From Paenibacillus sp. SC116 (GTDB lineage Bacteria; Bacillota; Bacilli; Paenibacillales; Paenibacillaceae): a stretch of 64,000 nucleotides of DNA. Each line of letters opens with the position of its first letter. Position 1 is the stretch's first letter. The notes under the pieces are model-generated. The model was not told the origin of the DNA. It made no database searches and saw only the letters and a program-made list of their open reading frames with translations. The DNA is taken from contig NZ_JANIOF010000007.1 of the NCBI RefSeq assembly GCF_024733555.1, positions 62,001 to 126,000 on the forward strand, read 5' to 3'. Shown here piece by piece: positions 34,301-41,793 of this stretch. The position numbers were made by a program, and so were the translations under genes.

Positions 34301-36507
34301 CTCGCCACATTTGCCGTGTAGCTCGTCGTGCCAGATACAAACGCTGGACTCAACGTTCCCGCACTTAGCGCCAAGTTGCTCAAGTTCGCGTTGCTCGACA
34401 ACGGCACTGCTCGTGTCACCGTCACTGTATACGTCTTCGGCGTTCCATCTTCCGCCGTTACGACTACCGTAATCGGATTCGCACCTACATTCAGCGACAC
34501 TCGTGATGCACTTCCACTTGCCACCGCCGCACCATTCACCGTTACGGTCGCTTTGCTATCTGCTACTGTTGGCGTTACGTCCAACTCCGTGACGCTGCTT
34601 GCCACGTTTGCCGTGTAGCTCGTCGTTCCAGAGGCAAACGCTGGGCTCAATGTTCCAGCGCTTAGCGTCAAACTGCTCAAGTCCGCGTTGCTCGACTTCG
34701 GCACTGCTCGTGTCACCGTCACTGTATACGTCTTCGGTGTTCCATCTTCCGCCGTAACGACTACCGTTAGTGGATTCGCACCTACATTCAACGACACTCG
34801 CGAGGCGCTTCCACTTGACACCGCAGCACCATTCACCGTTACGGTCGCTTTGCTATCTGCTACCGTTAGCGTCAAATCCAGCTCCGTTACTCCGCTTGCC
34901 ACGTTTGCCGTGTAGCTCGTCGTTCCAGAGGCAAACGCTGGGCTCAATGTTCCAGCGCTTAGCGTCAAGCTGCTCAAGTCCGCGTTGCTCGACTTCGCTC
35001 GCGTTACTGTCACTGTATACGTCTTCGGCGTTCCATTTTCTGCCGTCACGACTACCGTTATCAGGTTCGCTCCTACATTTAACGGTACTCTCGAGGCACT
35101 TCCACTTGCTACCACCGCTCCATTCACCGTTACGCTTGCTTTGCTGTCCGCAACGCTTGGCGTCACGTCCAACGCTGTTACGCTGTTTGCCACGTTCGCC
35201 GTATAACTCGTCGTTCCAGACGCAAACACTGGACTCAACGTTCCGGCACTTAGCGTCAAGTTATTCAAGTCCGCATTGCTCGACTTCGGCACTGCTCGCG
35301 TTACTGTCACCGTATACGTCTTCGACGTTCCATCTTCCGCCGTTACGACTATCGTTATCATGTTCGCCCCTACATTCAACGACACTCGAGAGGCGCTTCC
35401 ACTTGCCACAGCCGCACCATTCACCGTTACTCTCGCTTTGCTATCCGTTATCGTTGGCGTTACATCCAACTCCGTTACACCGTTCGCCACATTCGCCGTA
35501 TAGTTTGTTGTGCCCGCTGTAAATGTTGGACTCAACGTTCCCGCACTCAACACCAAGTTGCTCAAATTCGCATTGTTTGATAAAGGAACTAATTGCGATA
35601 CTAGTCTTCCATTTTCCCCTACCGCTATAAATCTCCCATTCCCAAATGCAATATGATTAAAATAATGAGGACTTCCCGGGTCTTCTGGAACCCAGTTAAC
35701 TCCGTCAGAAGAGGAAATAATGGAGTCTCCAACCGCAATAAATTTATTGCCGCCATATGCTACACCGAAAAAAGGCATACCAGCAAATGGTGATGTTTGT
35801 TGTGTCCATGTACTCCCATCACTAGAAGTGAGCAGCAAACCGTTAATGCCAACTACAACATACTTACTATCCGCGTACGTTACCCCGAGCAATTGTCCAG
35901 CCGTTGGAGATGCTACCGGTACCCAATGTAAGCCATCAACAGAAGTATAAATTCTCCCCCCCTCTCCAACAGCTACAAATTTTCCTCCCCCATAAGTAAC
36001 CGCATTCAAAGAAGTAGCACCTTGTTTTCTAGCTGTCCAAATATTCCCGTCACTTGAAGTTAGAATCGTACCGTTTGCTCCTACAACAACATAAATACTT
36101 CCATTATGAGCTATCGATCTTAAATGATCCGATACATTTGTCGTTTTCTGGATCCATGTTTCCCCATCCACGGATGTATACATCTTGCCAGCATCACCGA
36201 CAATAACCCACTGATTCCCTGCATACAATACAGCCTGCGGCGATATCACCAAAGCTTGCATGCTCCACGACACACCATCTGTAGACATAATAATTTGCCC
36301 CTGATTGGCCACTCCTACCCAACGCCCGTTACCATATGCAATATTATTAATGTCTTTCGTCGTTTCTGAGATATGAGGAACCCAACTCGAAGCCGCCTGC
36401 ACATTTCCGTTCCAAGGCCCTATACTTCCCGTCAAAATAATTGCAAAACTAAGCAGGACAATACCTACACCTCGCCAAAAACGAATCTCATTTCCCCTTC
36501 TCCTCAT
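31306..36507 (-). CDS. Giant SLH-anchored surface protein with propeller and cadherin-like repeats
   Basis: A 1733-residue exported surface protein. A signal peptide (1-39, cleavage after VQA) precedes a beta-propeller-like region (about 40-305) with six repeats of the SSDGxxW type (STDGVSWSMQ, SVDGETWIQK, SSDGNIWTAR, SVDGLHWVPV, SSDGSTWTQQ, SSDGVNWVPE). Ten cadherin-like beta-sandwich repeats (PF12733-like, about 99 residues each) fill about 307-1297, each opening NADLSxLxLSAGTLSP and closing GTPKTYTVTVTRA. A carboxypeptidase-regulatory-like pair follows (about 1320-1520), then three SLH domains (about 1528-1715; GYKDGTFRPNQGITRAE, GDKNGQFHPEQIVTRAE, GFPDGTYRPQQSLTRAQ) that hold it to cell-wall polymer. 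It may act as an adhesin or spacer; ligand unknown. Single gene. Confidence 0.9.
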   Translation of the reverse strand: MRRRGNEIRFWRGVGIVLLSFAIILTGSIGPWNGNVQAASSWVPHISETTKDINNIAYGNGRWVGVANQGQIIMSTDGVSWSMQALVISPQAVLYAGNQWVIVGDAGKMYTSVDGETWIQKTTNVSDHLRSIAHNGSIYVVVGANGTILTSSDGNIWTARKQGATSLNAVTYGGGKFVAVGEGGRIYTSVDGLHWVPVASPTAGQLLGVTYADSKYVVVGINGLLLTSSDGSTWTQQTSPFAGMPFFGVAYGGNKFIAVGDSIISSSDGVNWVPEDPGSPHYFNHIAFGNGRFIAVGENGRLVSQLVPLSNNANLSNLVLSAGTLSPTFTAGTTNYTANVANGVTELDVTPTITDSKARVTVNGAAVASGSASRVSLNVGANMITIVVTAEDGTSKTYTVTVTRAVPKSSNADLNNLTLSAGTLSPVFASGTTSYTANVANSVTALDVTPSVADSKASVTVNGAVVASGSASRVPLNVGANLITVVVTAENGTPKTYTVTVTRAKSSNADLSSLTLSAGTLSPAFASGTTSYTANVASGVTELDLTLTVADSKATVTVNGAAVSSGSASRVSLNVGANPLTVVVTAEDGTPKTYTVTVTRAVPKSSNADLSSLTLSAGTLSPAFASGTTSYTANVASSVTELDVTPTVADSKATVTVNGAAVASGSASRVSLNVGANPITVVVTAEDGTPKTYTVTVTRAVPLSSNANLSNLALSAGTLSPAFVSGTTSYTANVASSVTELDLTLTVADSKATLTVNGAAVASGSASRVALNVGANPITIVVTAEDGTPKTYTVTVTRAVPKSSNADLSSLVLSAGTLSPAFVSGTTSYTANVASSVTELDVTPSVADSKASVTVNGAAVASGSASRVSLNVGANTITVVVTAEDGTPKTYTVTVTRAVPLSSNADLSNLVLSAGTLSPTFTAGTMNYTANVASGVTGLDVTPTVADSKATVTVNGAATASGSAARAPLNVGANPITIVVTAEDGTPKTYTVTVTRAVPKSSNADLSNLTLSAGTLSPAFASGTTSYTANVASSVTELDVTPTVVDSKASVTVNGAAVAGGSASRVSLNVGANPITIVVTAEDGTPKTYTVIVTRAVPKSSNADLSNLALSAGTLSPTFVAGTTHYTASVTDAVYDVNVTATAADAAAKITINGTGAANGTAVKVPLNIGANAISILVTAQDGTTKTYTVTVTRSTPPQSNNTDLSSLTLSTGTLSPSFSSGTTNYTATVTNAVYEINVSALAKDDKTATITINGAAAANGSAVKVALKVGANPITILVTAQDGSSKLYSVTLTREAPASNGGSNGGHTPEDSKGSIQVIDADGTILQVSVGHLIGANLPLSADIYDSTSNKQLQQGIVISSDGTFTFKPLSTGTYRVYLFVTSANGERLAGTEGELVVHSSDKAVMKVKAIDPFSIVRDAKTQQPIAGAKVSLYWADTELNKRKGRVPGTQVVLPRIEAEKLSYNENVQYSDTEGQLGWLLFPEGDYYVIAEKEGFKTYDSRKEQSEQSIHVKNTAVKLDIRMINEAKEHVPYILGYKDGTFRPNQGITRAELASILARLFLQAGENKQQTANVAFTDVEASHWASKHITAVAQSKLMIGDKNGQFHPEQIVTRAEIAIIVSKLKQLKNSSAYQLSFTDVKGHWAEEYIKTASEANLLKGFPDGTYRPQQSLTRAQVVVLINKILGRTASSIDALPKWKDVHPTYWAYDAIMEASTAHRYVLKDGQEVWLKQ
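32618..35590 (-). repeat. Ten tandem ~297-bp coding repeats (cadherin-like domains)
   Basis: Ten units, nine of them about 297 bp apart, within the SLH protein gene. The first eight (35590 down to about 33180) are nearly identical at DNA level. The last two are clearly diverged. One junction, between units 2 and 3, lacks the Val-Pro codons. The pattern implies unequal crossing-over or gene conversion and makes copy number liable to assembly error. Confidence 0.85.
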
Positions 36508-36564
36508 TGACCCGTTCCACCTCTTTCCCTTCTAGTAAAATCCGATACAAAATGACAAAAAGTT

Positions 36565-36625
36565 AATATGTCGGATATGACATATTACATCTTTTTCCAG
36601 TTTCTTCTCTGTCATTATATATGAC
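36565..36625. promoter_or_regulatory. Paired inverted repeats between SLH gene and GNAT/collar operon
   Basis: AATATGTC (36565-36572) and GACATATT (36579-36586) form an inverted repeat that contains ATATGACATAT, the reverse of the 11-mer found upstream of the kinase operon and des. A second one, GTCAT-5-ATGAC, lies at 36611-36625. They sit 60-120 bases upstream of the SLH start and 110-170 bases upstream of the GNAT gene. Confidence 0.4.
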
Positions 36626-36655
36626 TTTTCTACTAAATACACGTTAAAAATGTTG

Positions 36656-36683
36656 TTGATTTGACTTATCATTGTGATATATT
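36656..36683 (+). promoter_or_regulatory. Likely promoter of the GNAT/tail-collar operon
   Basis: TTGATT, a 16-base spacer and TATATT resemble a sigma-A promoter and point to the acetyltransferase gene 50 bases downstream. Confidence 0.5.
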
Positions 36684-36733
36684 CATAGCAAGCCATCTAC
36701 AAATTTCACCAATTTTCCACAAGAGGTGCCCTA

Positions 36734-37201
36734 ATGTACTACACGCAAGCAGGCCCAGAAGATGAACCTTTTCTATTTCAGTTGTACAAAGAAAGTCGAA
36801 TGGATGAAGTGCAATTATGGGGATGGGAGGAATCAGCACAAGACGCTTTTCTTCACATGCAGTGGATGGCGCAAAAGCATTCCTATGCCGCACAATACCC
36901 ACATGCTGAACAACTTATTGTAAATGTAGAGGTTGTTCAAGTGGGTCGTATCATCGTCTCGCGTTATGATGATCACAAGATCGTGCTCGTGGACATCACG
37001 ATTTTAAAGCAGTACCAGAATCAGAAGATTGGAACCACCCTACTTACCGAATTGCAGGCAGAAGCCGCTTCTACTTCCAAGTCCCTACACCTTTCCGTCC
37101 TGCACAGCAATCCTGCATTAAAACTGTATGAACGTCTGGGATTCAAAAGAACCGACAACAACGGACTATACTACTCTATGGAATGGAATTTACACAATTA
37201 A
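36734..37201 (+). CDS. GNAT-family N-acetyltransferase
   Basis: A 155-residue acetyltransferase of the GNAT fold. The core acetyl-CoA-binding segment is VDITILKQYQNQKIGTTLLTELQAEA (about 94-119; the usual QxxGxG/A is QNQKIGT), and the C-terminal NPALKLYERLGFKRT is typical of RimI-like members. AGAGGTG precedes the ATG. It is followed at 18 bases by three tail-collar genes in the same direction and with no intervening terminator, so it probably modifies something related to them. The substrate may be a collar-protein terminus or a small amine; that is inference. Confidence 0.85.
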   Translation: MYYTQAGPEDEPFLFQLYKESRMDEVQLWGWEESAQDAFLHMQWMAQKHSYAAQYPHAEQLIVNVEVVQVGRIIVSRYDDHKIVLVDITILKQYQNQKIGTTLLTELQAEAASTSKSLHLSVLHSNPALKLYERLGFKRTDNNGLYYSMEWNLHN

Positions 37202-37219
37202 ACATGAGGTGATGTACAA

Positions 37220-37726
37220 ATGAGCGAGCCTTATTTAGGGGAGATTCGCATGTTTGCCGGCAATTATGCACCAACTGGCTGGGCTTTGTGCAACGGACAA
37301 CTGCTCAGCATTGCTGAGAATGAAGCGCTGTTTATACTAGTAGGAAATACCTATGGCGGGGATGGACAGACTACTTTCGGCCTGCCTAACTTGCAAAGTC
37401 GCATTCCGATTCATAGGAGTACTAAGTATCCGCTTGGTAACTTAGGTGGCACGGAAACAGTGACCCTTACAACAGGCCAACTGCCAGCACATACGCATTT
37501 AGCACTGTCAGTCGAAACGACTGGGAATACTGCCTCGCCTGTCAATGCCTTGTGGGCAGGAGCACCAACAACTAACTTTGGACAGGGTCAACAAGGTACC
37601 CTTGTTCCTATGAATGCACAATCTATTACACCTACTGGGGGAAGTCAGCCCCATGACAACATGATGCCCTCTATGACGATTTCATTTATTATCGCAATCT
37701 ACGGAGTATTTCCAAGTTCTCAATAA
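37220..37726 (+). CDS. Phage tail-collar (MdpB-like) protein 1
   Basis: A 168-residue protein of the microcystin-dependent-protein/tail-collar family (PF07484). The collar domain is at residues 5-60 (GEIRMFAGNYAPTGWALCNG, GGDGQTTFGLPNLQSRIPIH). A middle region has HTHLALSVETTG and a C-terminal GGSQPHDNMMPSMTISF and AIYGVFPS. These domains form trimeric receptor-binding knobs in T4 short tail fibres, but free-standing bacterial copies have no settled role. GAGGTGATG upstream sets the start. It is one of three tandem copies spaced exactly 18 bases apart after the GNAT gene. No signal peptide and no phage gene in the window. Confidence 0.85.
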   Translation: MSEPYLGEIRMFAGNYAPTGWALCNGQLLSIAENEALFILVGNTYGGDGQTTFGLPNLQSRIPIHRSTKYPLGNLGGTETVTLTTGQLPAHTHLALSVETTGNTASPVNALWAGAPTTNFGQGQQGTLVPMNAQSITPTGGSQPHDNMMPSMTISFIIAIYGVFPSSQ

Positions 37727-37744
37727 TAGAAGGAGTGATGCTCA

Positions 37745-38245
37745 ATGGCAGAACCATTTTTAGGGGAAATACGACTGTTCCCGTATAATACGGTACCTCG
37801 GGGCTGGGCGTTATGTGACGGCCAAATACTAGCTATCCAATCAAATCAGGCATTATTCTCTTTGCTTGGCACTTATTATGGCGGAGATGGAAGAACTACT
37901 TTCTCTCTTCCTGACTTGCGCGGCAAGGTTTCCATCCATACCTCAGCACAACTCCCATTTTCTAGAACGGGTGGCGAAGACACGCATACGTTAACCATTA
38001 ACGAGATGCCGATGCATAATCATCAAGTACAAGCATCATCCAGTCCTGCTTCGATCACCTCCCCCCAAAGCAATGTGTGGGCAGAAGCAGCTCATCTTTA
38101 CGGAACATCCATAGATCATCCGAAACCGATGAATCCGCAAGCTATTGGCAATGCTGGACAATCGCAGCCTCATAACAATATGCAGCCTTATATGGCTTTT
38201 CATTACTGTATTGCTATAAATGGCATCTATCCACCTAGAAATTAA
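37745..38245 (+). CDS. Phage tail-collar (MdpB-like) protein 2
   Basis: A 166-residue paralogue with the same frame: GEIRLFPYNTVPRGWALCDG, YYGGDGRTTFSLPDLRGKVSIH, HNHQVQASSSPASITSP, SQPHNNMQPYMAFHYCIAINGIYPP. It differs from copy 1 mainly in the central variable region, which in tail-fibre relatives is the exposed part. GGAGTGATG precedes the start. As in the other copies, the SQPHNNMQP motif near the C terminus is invariant. Function unknown; likely assembles with its neighbours, as a homotrimer or heterotrimer. Confidence 0.85.
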   Translation: MAEPFLGEIRLFPYNTVPRGWALCDGQILAIQSNQALFSLLGTYYGGDGRTTFSLPDLRGKVSIHTSAQLPFSRTGGEDTHTLTINEMPMHNHQVQASSSPASITSPQSNVWAEAAHLYGTSIDHPKPMNPQAIGNAGQSQPHNNMQPYMAFHYCIAINGIYPPRN

Positions 38246-38263
38246 AAGAGAGGAGATCGAATT

Positions 38264-38803
38264 ATGGACCCGTATACTGGAGAAATTCGTATATTTGCAG
38301 GTAACTACGCCCCGGCTGGTTGGGCATTATGCAATGGACAACTGTTGCAGATTCGACAATATTCTGTACTGTTTTCTATCCTTGGCAATCAATACGGCGG
38401 TGATGGAAGAAACACCTTTGCCCTACCTAACTTAATGGGGAAAGCCCCCATGCATCAAGGTCAAGGACATGGGCTGTCACATCGCACTATTGGGGAAGAG
38501 GCAGGGACTCCTGTGGTGACTTTGCTGCAAACTGAAATGCCTACTCACAACCATATTCCTCAAGCTGCTAATCAAGTCGGTGATACGGAGAAGCCGAGTA
38601 ATCACGTATGGGCACAAGCTCCTAAAGAAGGCAGACCTGGTCGCGAAAAACAAGAACCGTTGTATAATGCAACCGCGAATGCAGCGATGTCGATATACGC
38701 TCTGCAAACATCAGGTGGTACTCAGCCGCATAACAATATGCAGCCATACCTTGTACAAAACTATATCATTTGTCTCAATGGAATATTTCCATCGCGCGGC
38801 TAA
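38264..38803 (+). CDS. Phage tail-collar (MdpB-like) protein 3
   Basis: A 179-residue third paralogue: GEIRIFAGNYAPAGWALCNG, QYGGDGRNTFALPNLMGKAPMH, THNHIPQAANQVGDTEKPSN, GGTQPHNNMQPYLVQNYIICLNGIFPS. It carries an insertion in the variable region (about 115-140, PKEGRPGREKQEPLY) that makes it the largest of the set. AGAGGAG lies upstream. It is the last gene before a terminator, so the operon is GNAT plus three collar proteins and nothing else. Confidence 0.85.
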   Translation: MDPYTGEIRIFAGNYAPAGWALCNGQLLQIRQYSVLFSILGNQYGGDGRNTFALPNLMGKAPMHQGQGHGLSHRTIGEEAGTPVVTLLQTEMPTHNHIPQAANQVGDTEKPSNHVWAQAPKEGRPGREKQEPLYNATANAAMSIYALQTSGGTQPHNNMQPYLVQNYIICLNGIFPSRG

Positions 38804-38831
38804 CTATTAATTACCTATAGTAAAAAAATAA

Positions 38832-38880
38832 GGCAAGGCCTCCTTCTACTTAGCTAGATAGGATGCCCTGCCTCTTTCTT
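38832..38880. terminator. Shared terminator of the tail-collar and met operons
   Basis: GGCAAGGCCTCCT pairs with AGGATGCCCTGCC with two mismatches. Both sides exit into T-rich runs, so it can end both convergent operons. Confidence 0.65.
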
Positions 38881-39004
38881 TGTACAATTAAAATGACATG
38901 TCGATCAGATTATCTCTTCGTCCAGAATAACCCTTGCCCTCAGATGCAACACGCCCAAATATTTTTACGGTGATCACCTATCTTATCGTTTACCCGCTTC
39001 GCGC

Positions 39005-40246
39005 TTACTCCCCGGTGCTAGCACTATCAAAATGTTGAGTTACTTGCTCTAAACGTATAATCGCCTCATATACTGACTCCGCCGTTATTCCATCCCACAT
39101 AAGATGAATAGATTCCTGCGGATTCGTCGTTCCAGAAGCCACCTTTTTCAACAATGCTTCGTCTTGAATAGATAACCCTAGATCAGACAAGCGGTAAGGA
39201 AGCTCCAAGTCTTGATAGAAGGATAGCAGCTTTTCTACTTCTGCTACGTTCCCCTCCAATACCAACTGTACGAGAATACCATACGCAACTTTATCACCGT
39301 GCAGCAAATGATGGGTAGAAGAAGCAACGGTCAATCCATTATGAACAGAATGCGCACCTGCAATGCGTCCTAGATGATCGCCAAAGCCTCCAACCATCCC
39401 ACCTGTCATAATAATGGTCTCCAGCACCTTCACAAATGCAGGAGATAGTTCCCCGCGCTTCGCATCTTGAATGCTTCGCAAGCCATCTTCCAACAATACG
39501 CTGTGACACAATTGAGCTGTTAGATGAGCAATTTGCACGGCAGCAACAGGCTGTTTCAAATTCCGAATAAGCACATCTGCCTCATACCATTTCGCTATCG
39601 TATCCGCAATGCCAGCACGCAAATAATCAACAGGTGCTTCTAGTGAAATACGAGGCTCCACAAGGACCATCAATGAGCTTTTTGGAAATATAACATAGTT
39701 CGTAAATTGCCCCTGCTCGTTATAAAATACACTCAATGGTGTCCACGCTGCGCAATTGGATGCCAATGTCGGCACAAGGATGACTTCAAGCTGTGCTTCA
39801 TAGGCTGCTGCTTTGGCTACATCCAGCACTTTGCCGCCACCGATCGCAACCATTACATCTGCTCGCTCATTTCGAGCAGCTTGTGCAAGCCGCTCAGCTT
39901 CCTCTAACGTGCATTCGCCCTGATAAGGAACATAGATGAAGGAAAGGGACGAATCATCCCGATCCTTTACTAGTTCATCTATCAATTCTTCACTCAGCCC
40001 ATGCTCGAAAGCACGTTGCAGCTCTTGATCCTGGTTTTGCTCCTGTGCTTGCTTCAGTTGTGGCAAATAAGGCTGCGCCGCCTTTAAAGAACGCTCGCCA
40101 TGAATGACGAGCACTCTTCGAAAGGCATAGGGCTGAAGCAATGACTCCAGCTTGCTTAATATCCCGTCTTCACAATAGTAAAGAGCAGGCGCACCTCTGA
40201 CGACAATTTGTTGTTCCAACGCTGACGCTGTCACGATGTCACTCAC
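39005..40246 (-). CDS. Iron-containing alcohol dehydrogenase family 2-oxoacid reductase-like protein
   Basis: A protein of about 413 residues of the iron-containing (group III) dehydrogenase family, closest in layout to glycerol dehydrogenase and the hydroxycarboxylate dehydrogenase YbdH. The NAD-binding part contains VMVAIGGGKVLDVAKAAAYE and VPTLASNCAAWTPLSVFY. The metal-site region contains DYLRAGIADTIAKWYE and the SVHNGLT and HHLLHGDKVAYG histidines. The likely start is the GTG at 40246 overlapping the metQ stop; upstream (40264) or downstream (40234) starts cannot be ruled out. It is the last gene of the SAM-riboswitch metNIQ operon, so a role in reducing a methionine-derived 2-oxoacid is plausible but inferred. 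Confidence 0.8.
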   Translation of the reverse strand: MSDIVTASALEQQIVVRGAPALYYCEDGILSKLESLLQPYAFRRVLVIHGERSLKAAQPYLPQLKQAQEQNQDQELQRAFEHGLSEELIDELVKDRDDSSLSFIYVPYQGECTLEEAERLAQAARNERADVMVAIGGGKVLDVAKAAAYEAQLEVILVPTLASNCAAWTPLSVFYNEQGQFTNYVIFPKSSLMVLVEPRISLEAPVDYLRAGIADTIAKWYEADVLIRNLKQPVAAVQIAHLTAQLCHSVLLEDGLRSIQDAKRGELSPAFVKVLETIIMTGGMVGGFGDHLGRIAGAHSVHNGLTVASSTHHLLHGDKVAYGILVQLVLEGNVAEVEKLLSFYQDLELPYRLSDLGLSIQDEALLKKVASGTTNPQESIHLMWDGITAESVYEAIIRLEQVTQHFDSASTGE

Positions 40247-41079
40247 TTCCTTTTCAACATCCACTCAGGTTTGCCAAAGCCTTTGAACTGCTCGTCAATC
40301 GCTTTCTCAAATTCCGGTGATTCTACAGCTTCCTTCAATGCTTTTGCAAATGTCTTGTCTAGGTCAGCTGTGTTGACAACGACACGGTTGCGGTAGTCAT
40401 CCGGCATGTTTTCCAACTGCAGCGCCTTTAGCAAATCCATTTTCGCTGCAAGTGCAAAGTTACCTGGAACGAGGGACAAGTCAACACTGTCCAGTGCACG
40501 CGGCAATTGTCCCGCTTCAATCGGTTGGAAGACAAGCTTCTTTGGATTATCCTTCACGTCTTTTTCAGATACACGCAGCGGATCAACATTGCTGTCTACT
40601 GTAATCAAGCCTGCATCTTGCAGCAAGCCAAGCGTACGAGCCAAGTTCGTTGGATCATTTGCAACCGCTACTGTACTTCCCTCTGCAATTTCATCTAAAG
40701 ACTTGAACTTGTTCGAATAGATGCCCATTGGCGCTGTCGGTACGATAACAAGTTCAGACAACTGGAGGCCATTTTCTTTTGCGAAGTTGTCCATGTAAAT
40801 TTTGTGCTGGAACAGGTTCGCATGCAATTCGCCATTGCCAAGTGCACGGTTCGGCTGAATATAGTCACCAAATTCGATAACTTCGATCGTATATCCCTGT
40901 TTCTCCATAATCGGCTTAATAACTTTCGTTACCATATCACTGTACGGTCCAGCTGTCGCACCAATCTTCAACGCTTTCGTATCTTCATTTGCAGAACCAG
41001 CCTTGTCCGATGAAGAACCGCAGCCTGCCAGCAAGCCAATCGTTAAAATGACGGATAAAATAAGTGCAAATTTTTTCAT
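40243..41079 (-). CDS. metQ: D-methionine ABC transporter substrate-binding lipoprotein
   Basis: A 278-residue NlpA/MetQ-family lipoprotein that captures methionine outside the membrane for MetNI. A lipoprotein signal ends in the LLAGC lipobox (about residue 20). The body reads ALKIGATAGPYSDMVTKVIKPIMEKQGY, then FGDYIQPNRALGNGELHANLFQHKIYM, the ligand-binding block typical of MetQ. AAAAGGTGGAGGGG directly upstream favours the ATG at 41079 over the longer frame from 41112. It is the third gene of the metNIQ operon and overlaps the dehydrogenase gene that follows. Confidence 0.95.
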   Translation of the reverse strand: MKKFALILSVILTIGLLAGCGSSSDKAGSANEDTKALKIGATAGPYSDMVTKVIKPIMEKQGYTIEVIEFGDYIQPNRALGNGELHANLFQHKIYMDNFAKENGLQLSELVIVPTAPMGIYSNKFKSLDEIAEGSTVAVANDPTNLARTLGLLQDAGLITVDSNVDPLRVSEKDVKDNPKKLVFQPIEAGQLPRALDSVDLSLVPGNFALAAKMDLLKALQLENMPDDYRNRVVVNTADLDKTFAKALKEAVESPEFEKAIDEQFKGFGKPEWMLKRK

Positions 41080-41124
41080 GATAATACCCCTCCACCTTTT
41101 ATTAAACCGCAAAATATATGTGCC

Positions 41125-41793
41125 TTAACGCTTGTCTACTTTCTTCGCGATGAAGTCACCGCCGTATTGAATGAGCTGTACTAAGCAAATAAGAATGACA
41201 ACCGTTGTAAACATAATCGTATCGTCGTAACGATTGTAGCCAAAGCGAATGGCCAAATCCCCGATACCGCCGCCGCCAATAATACCAGCCATAGCCGAGT
41301 AGGCAACCAAGCTAATCGCCGTAATATTGATCCCTTGGATAATGCCCGGCTTTGCTTCAGGAAGCAGCACATCTTTAATAATCATCCATGGTGTTGCGCC
41401 TATTGAAACCGCAGCTTCAATGACTCCTTTATCAATTTCACGCAAAGCTTGCTCTACTAACCTAGCAAAGAACGGAATTGCAGCGACCGACAATGATACC
41501 GATGCTGCCGTAGGACCAATCGTTGATCCTGTAATCATCTTCGTGAGCGGGAACAACAGCACCATCAAAATGATAAATGGAATCGAACGAATCATATTTA
41601 CGATGAAGCCCAAGATGTTCTTCAGCACGATATTTTCCAGAAACAGACCACGATCCGTCACGAACAGTACAATTCCAATCGGCAATCCGACCACAATGGC
41701 TGCTGCAAGTGAAATCCCTACCATGTAAAGCGTCTGGAAAAATGATTTGTTAAGATCAGGCAATATTTCAATCACAGATGAAAAATCAAACAT
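41125..41793 (-). CDS. metI: D-methionine ABC transporter permease
   Basis: A 222-residue permease of the MetI family with five membrane spans. The EAA-type loop reads IEAAVSIGATPWMIIKDVLLPEA, and the C-terminal FGYNRYDDTIMFTTVVILI is also family-typical. GGAGGTG sits upstream of the ATG at 41793 (MFDFSSVIEI); the longer frame from 41859 overlaps metN much further and lacks a site. Its first bases overlap the end of metN, an arrangement that couples their translation. Confidence 0.95.
   Translation of the reverse strand: MFDFSSVIEILPDLNKSFFQTLYMVGISLAAAIVVGLPIGIVLFVTDRGLFLENIVLKNILGFIVNMIRSIPFIILMVLLFPLTKMITGSTIGPTAASVSLSVAAIPFFARLVEQALREIDKGVIEAAVSIGATPWMIIKDVLLPEAKPGIIQGINITAISLVAYSAMAGIIGGGGIGDLAIRFGYNRYDDTIMFTTVVILICLVQLIQYGGDFIAKKVDKR

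Noticed and set aside
32594-35522. Long open frames on the plus strand opposite the SLH protein repeats
   Set aside because: They recur once per repeat, have no ribosome sites, and are the reverse-strand reading of a repeated coding sequence. The minus-strand protein has clear domains.
32618-35590. A CRISPR-like or other array of short repeats
   Set aside because: The units are 297 bp, in frame and coding, with no spacer structure.
37220-38803. A prophage remnant
   Set aside because: Tail-collar domains alone do not indicate a phage. No integrase, capsid, terminase, holin-lysin pair or att repeat is seen, and each gene has a good start and the same spacing.
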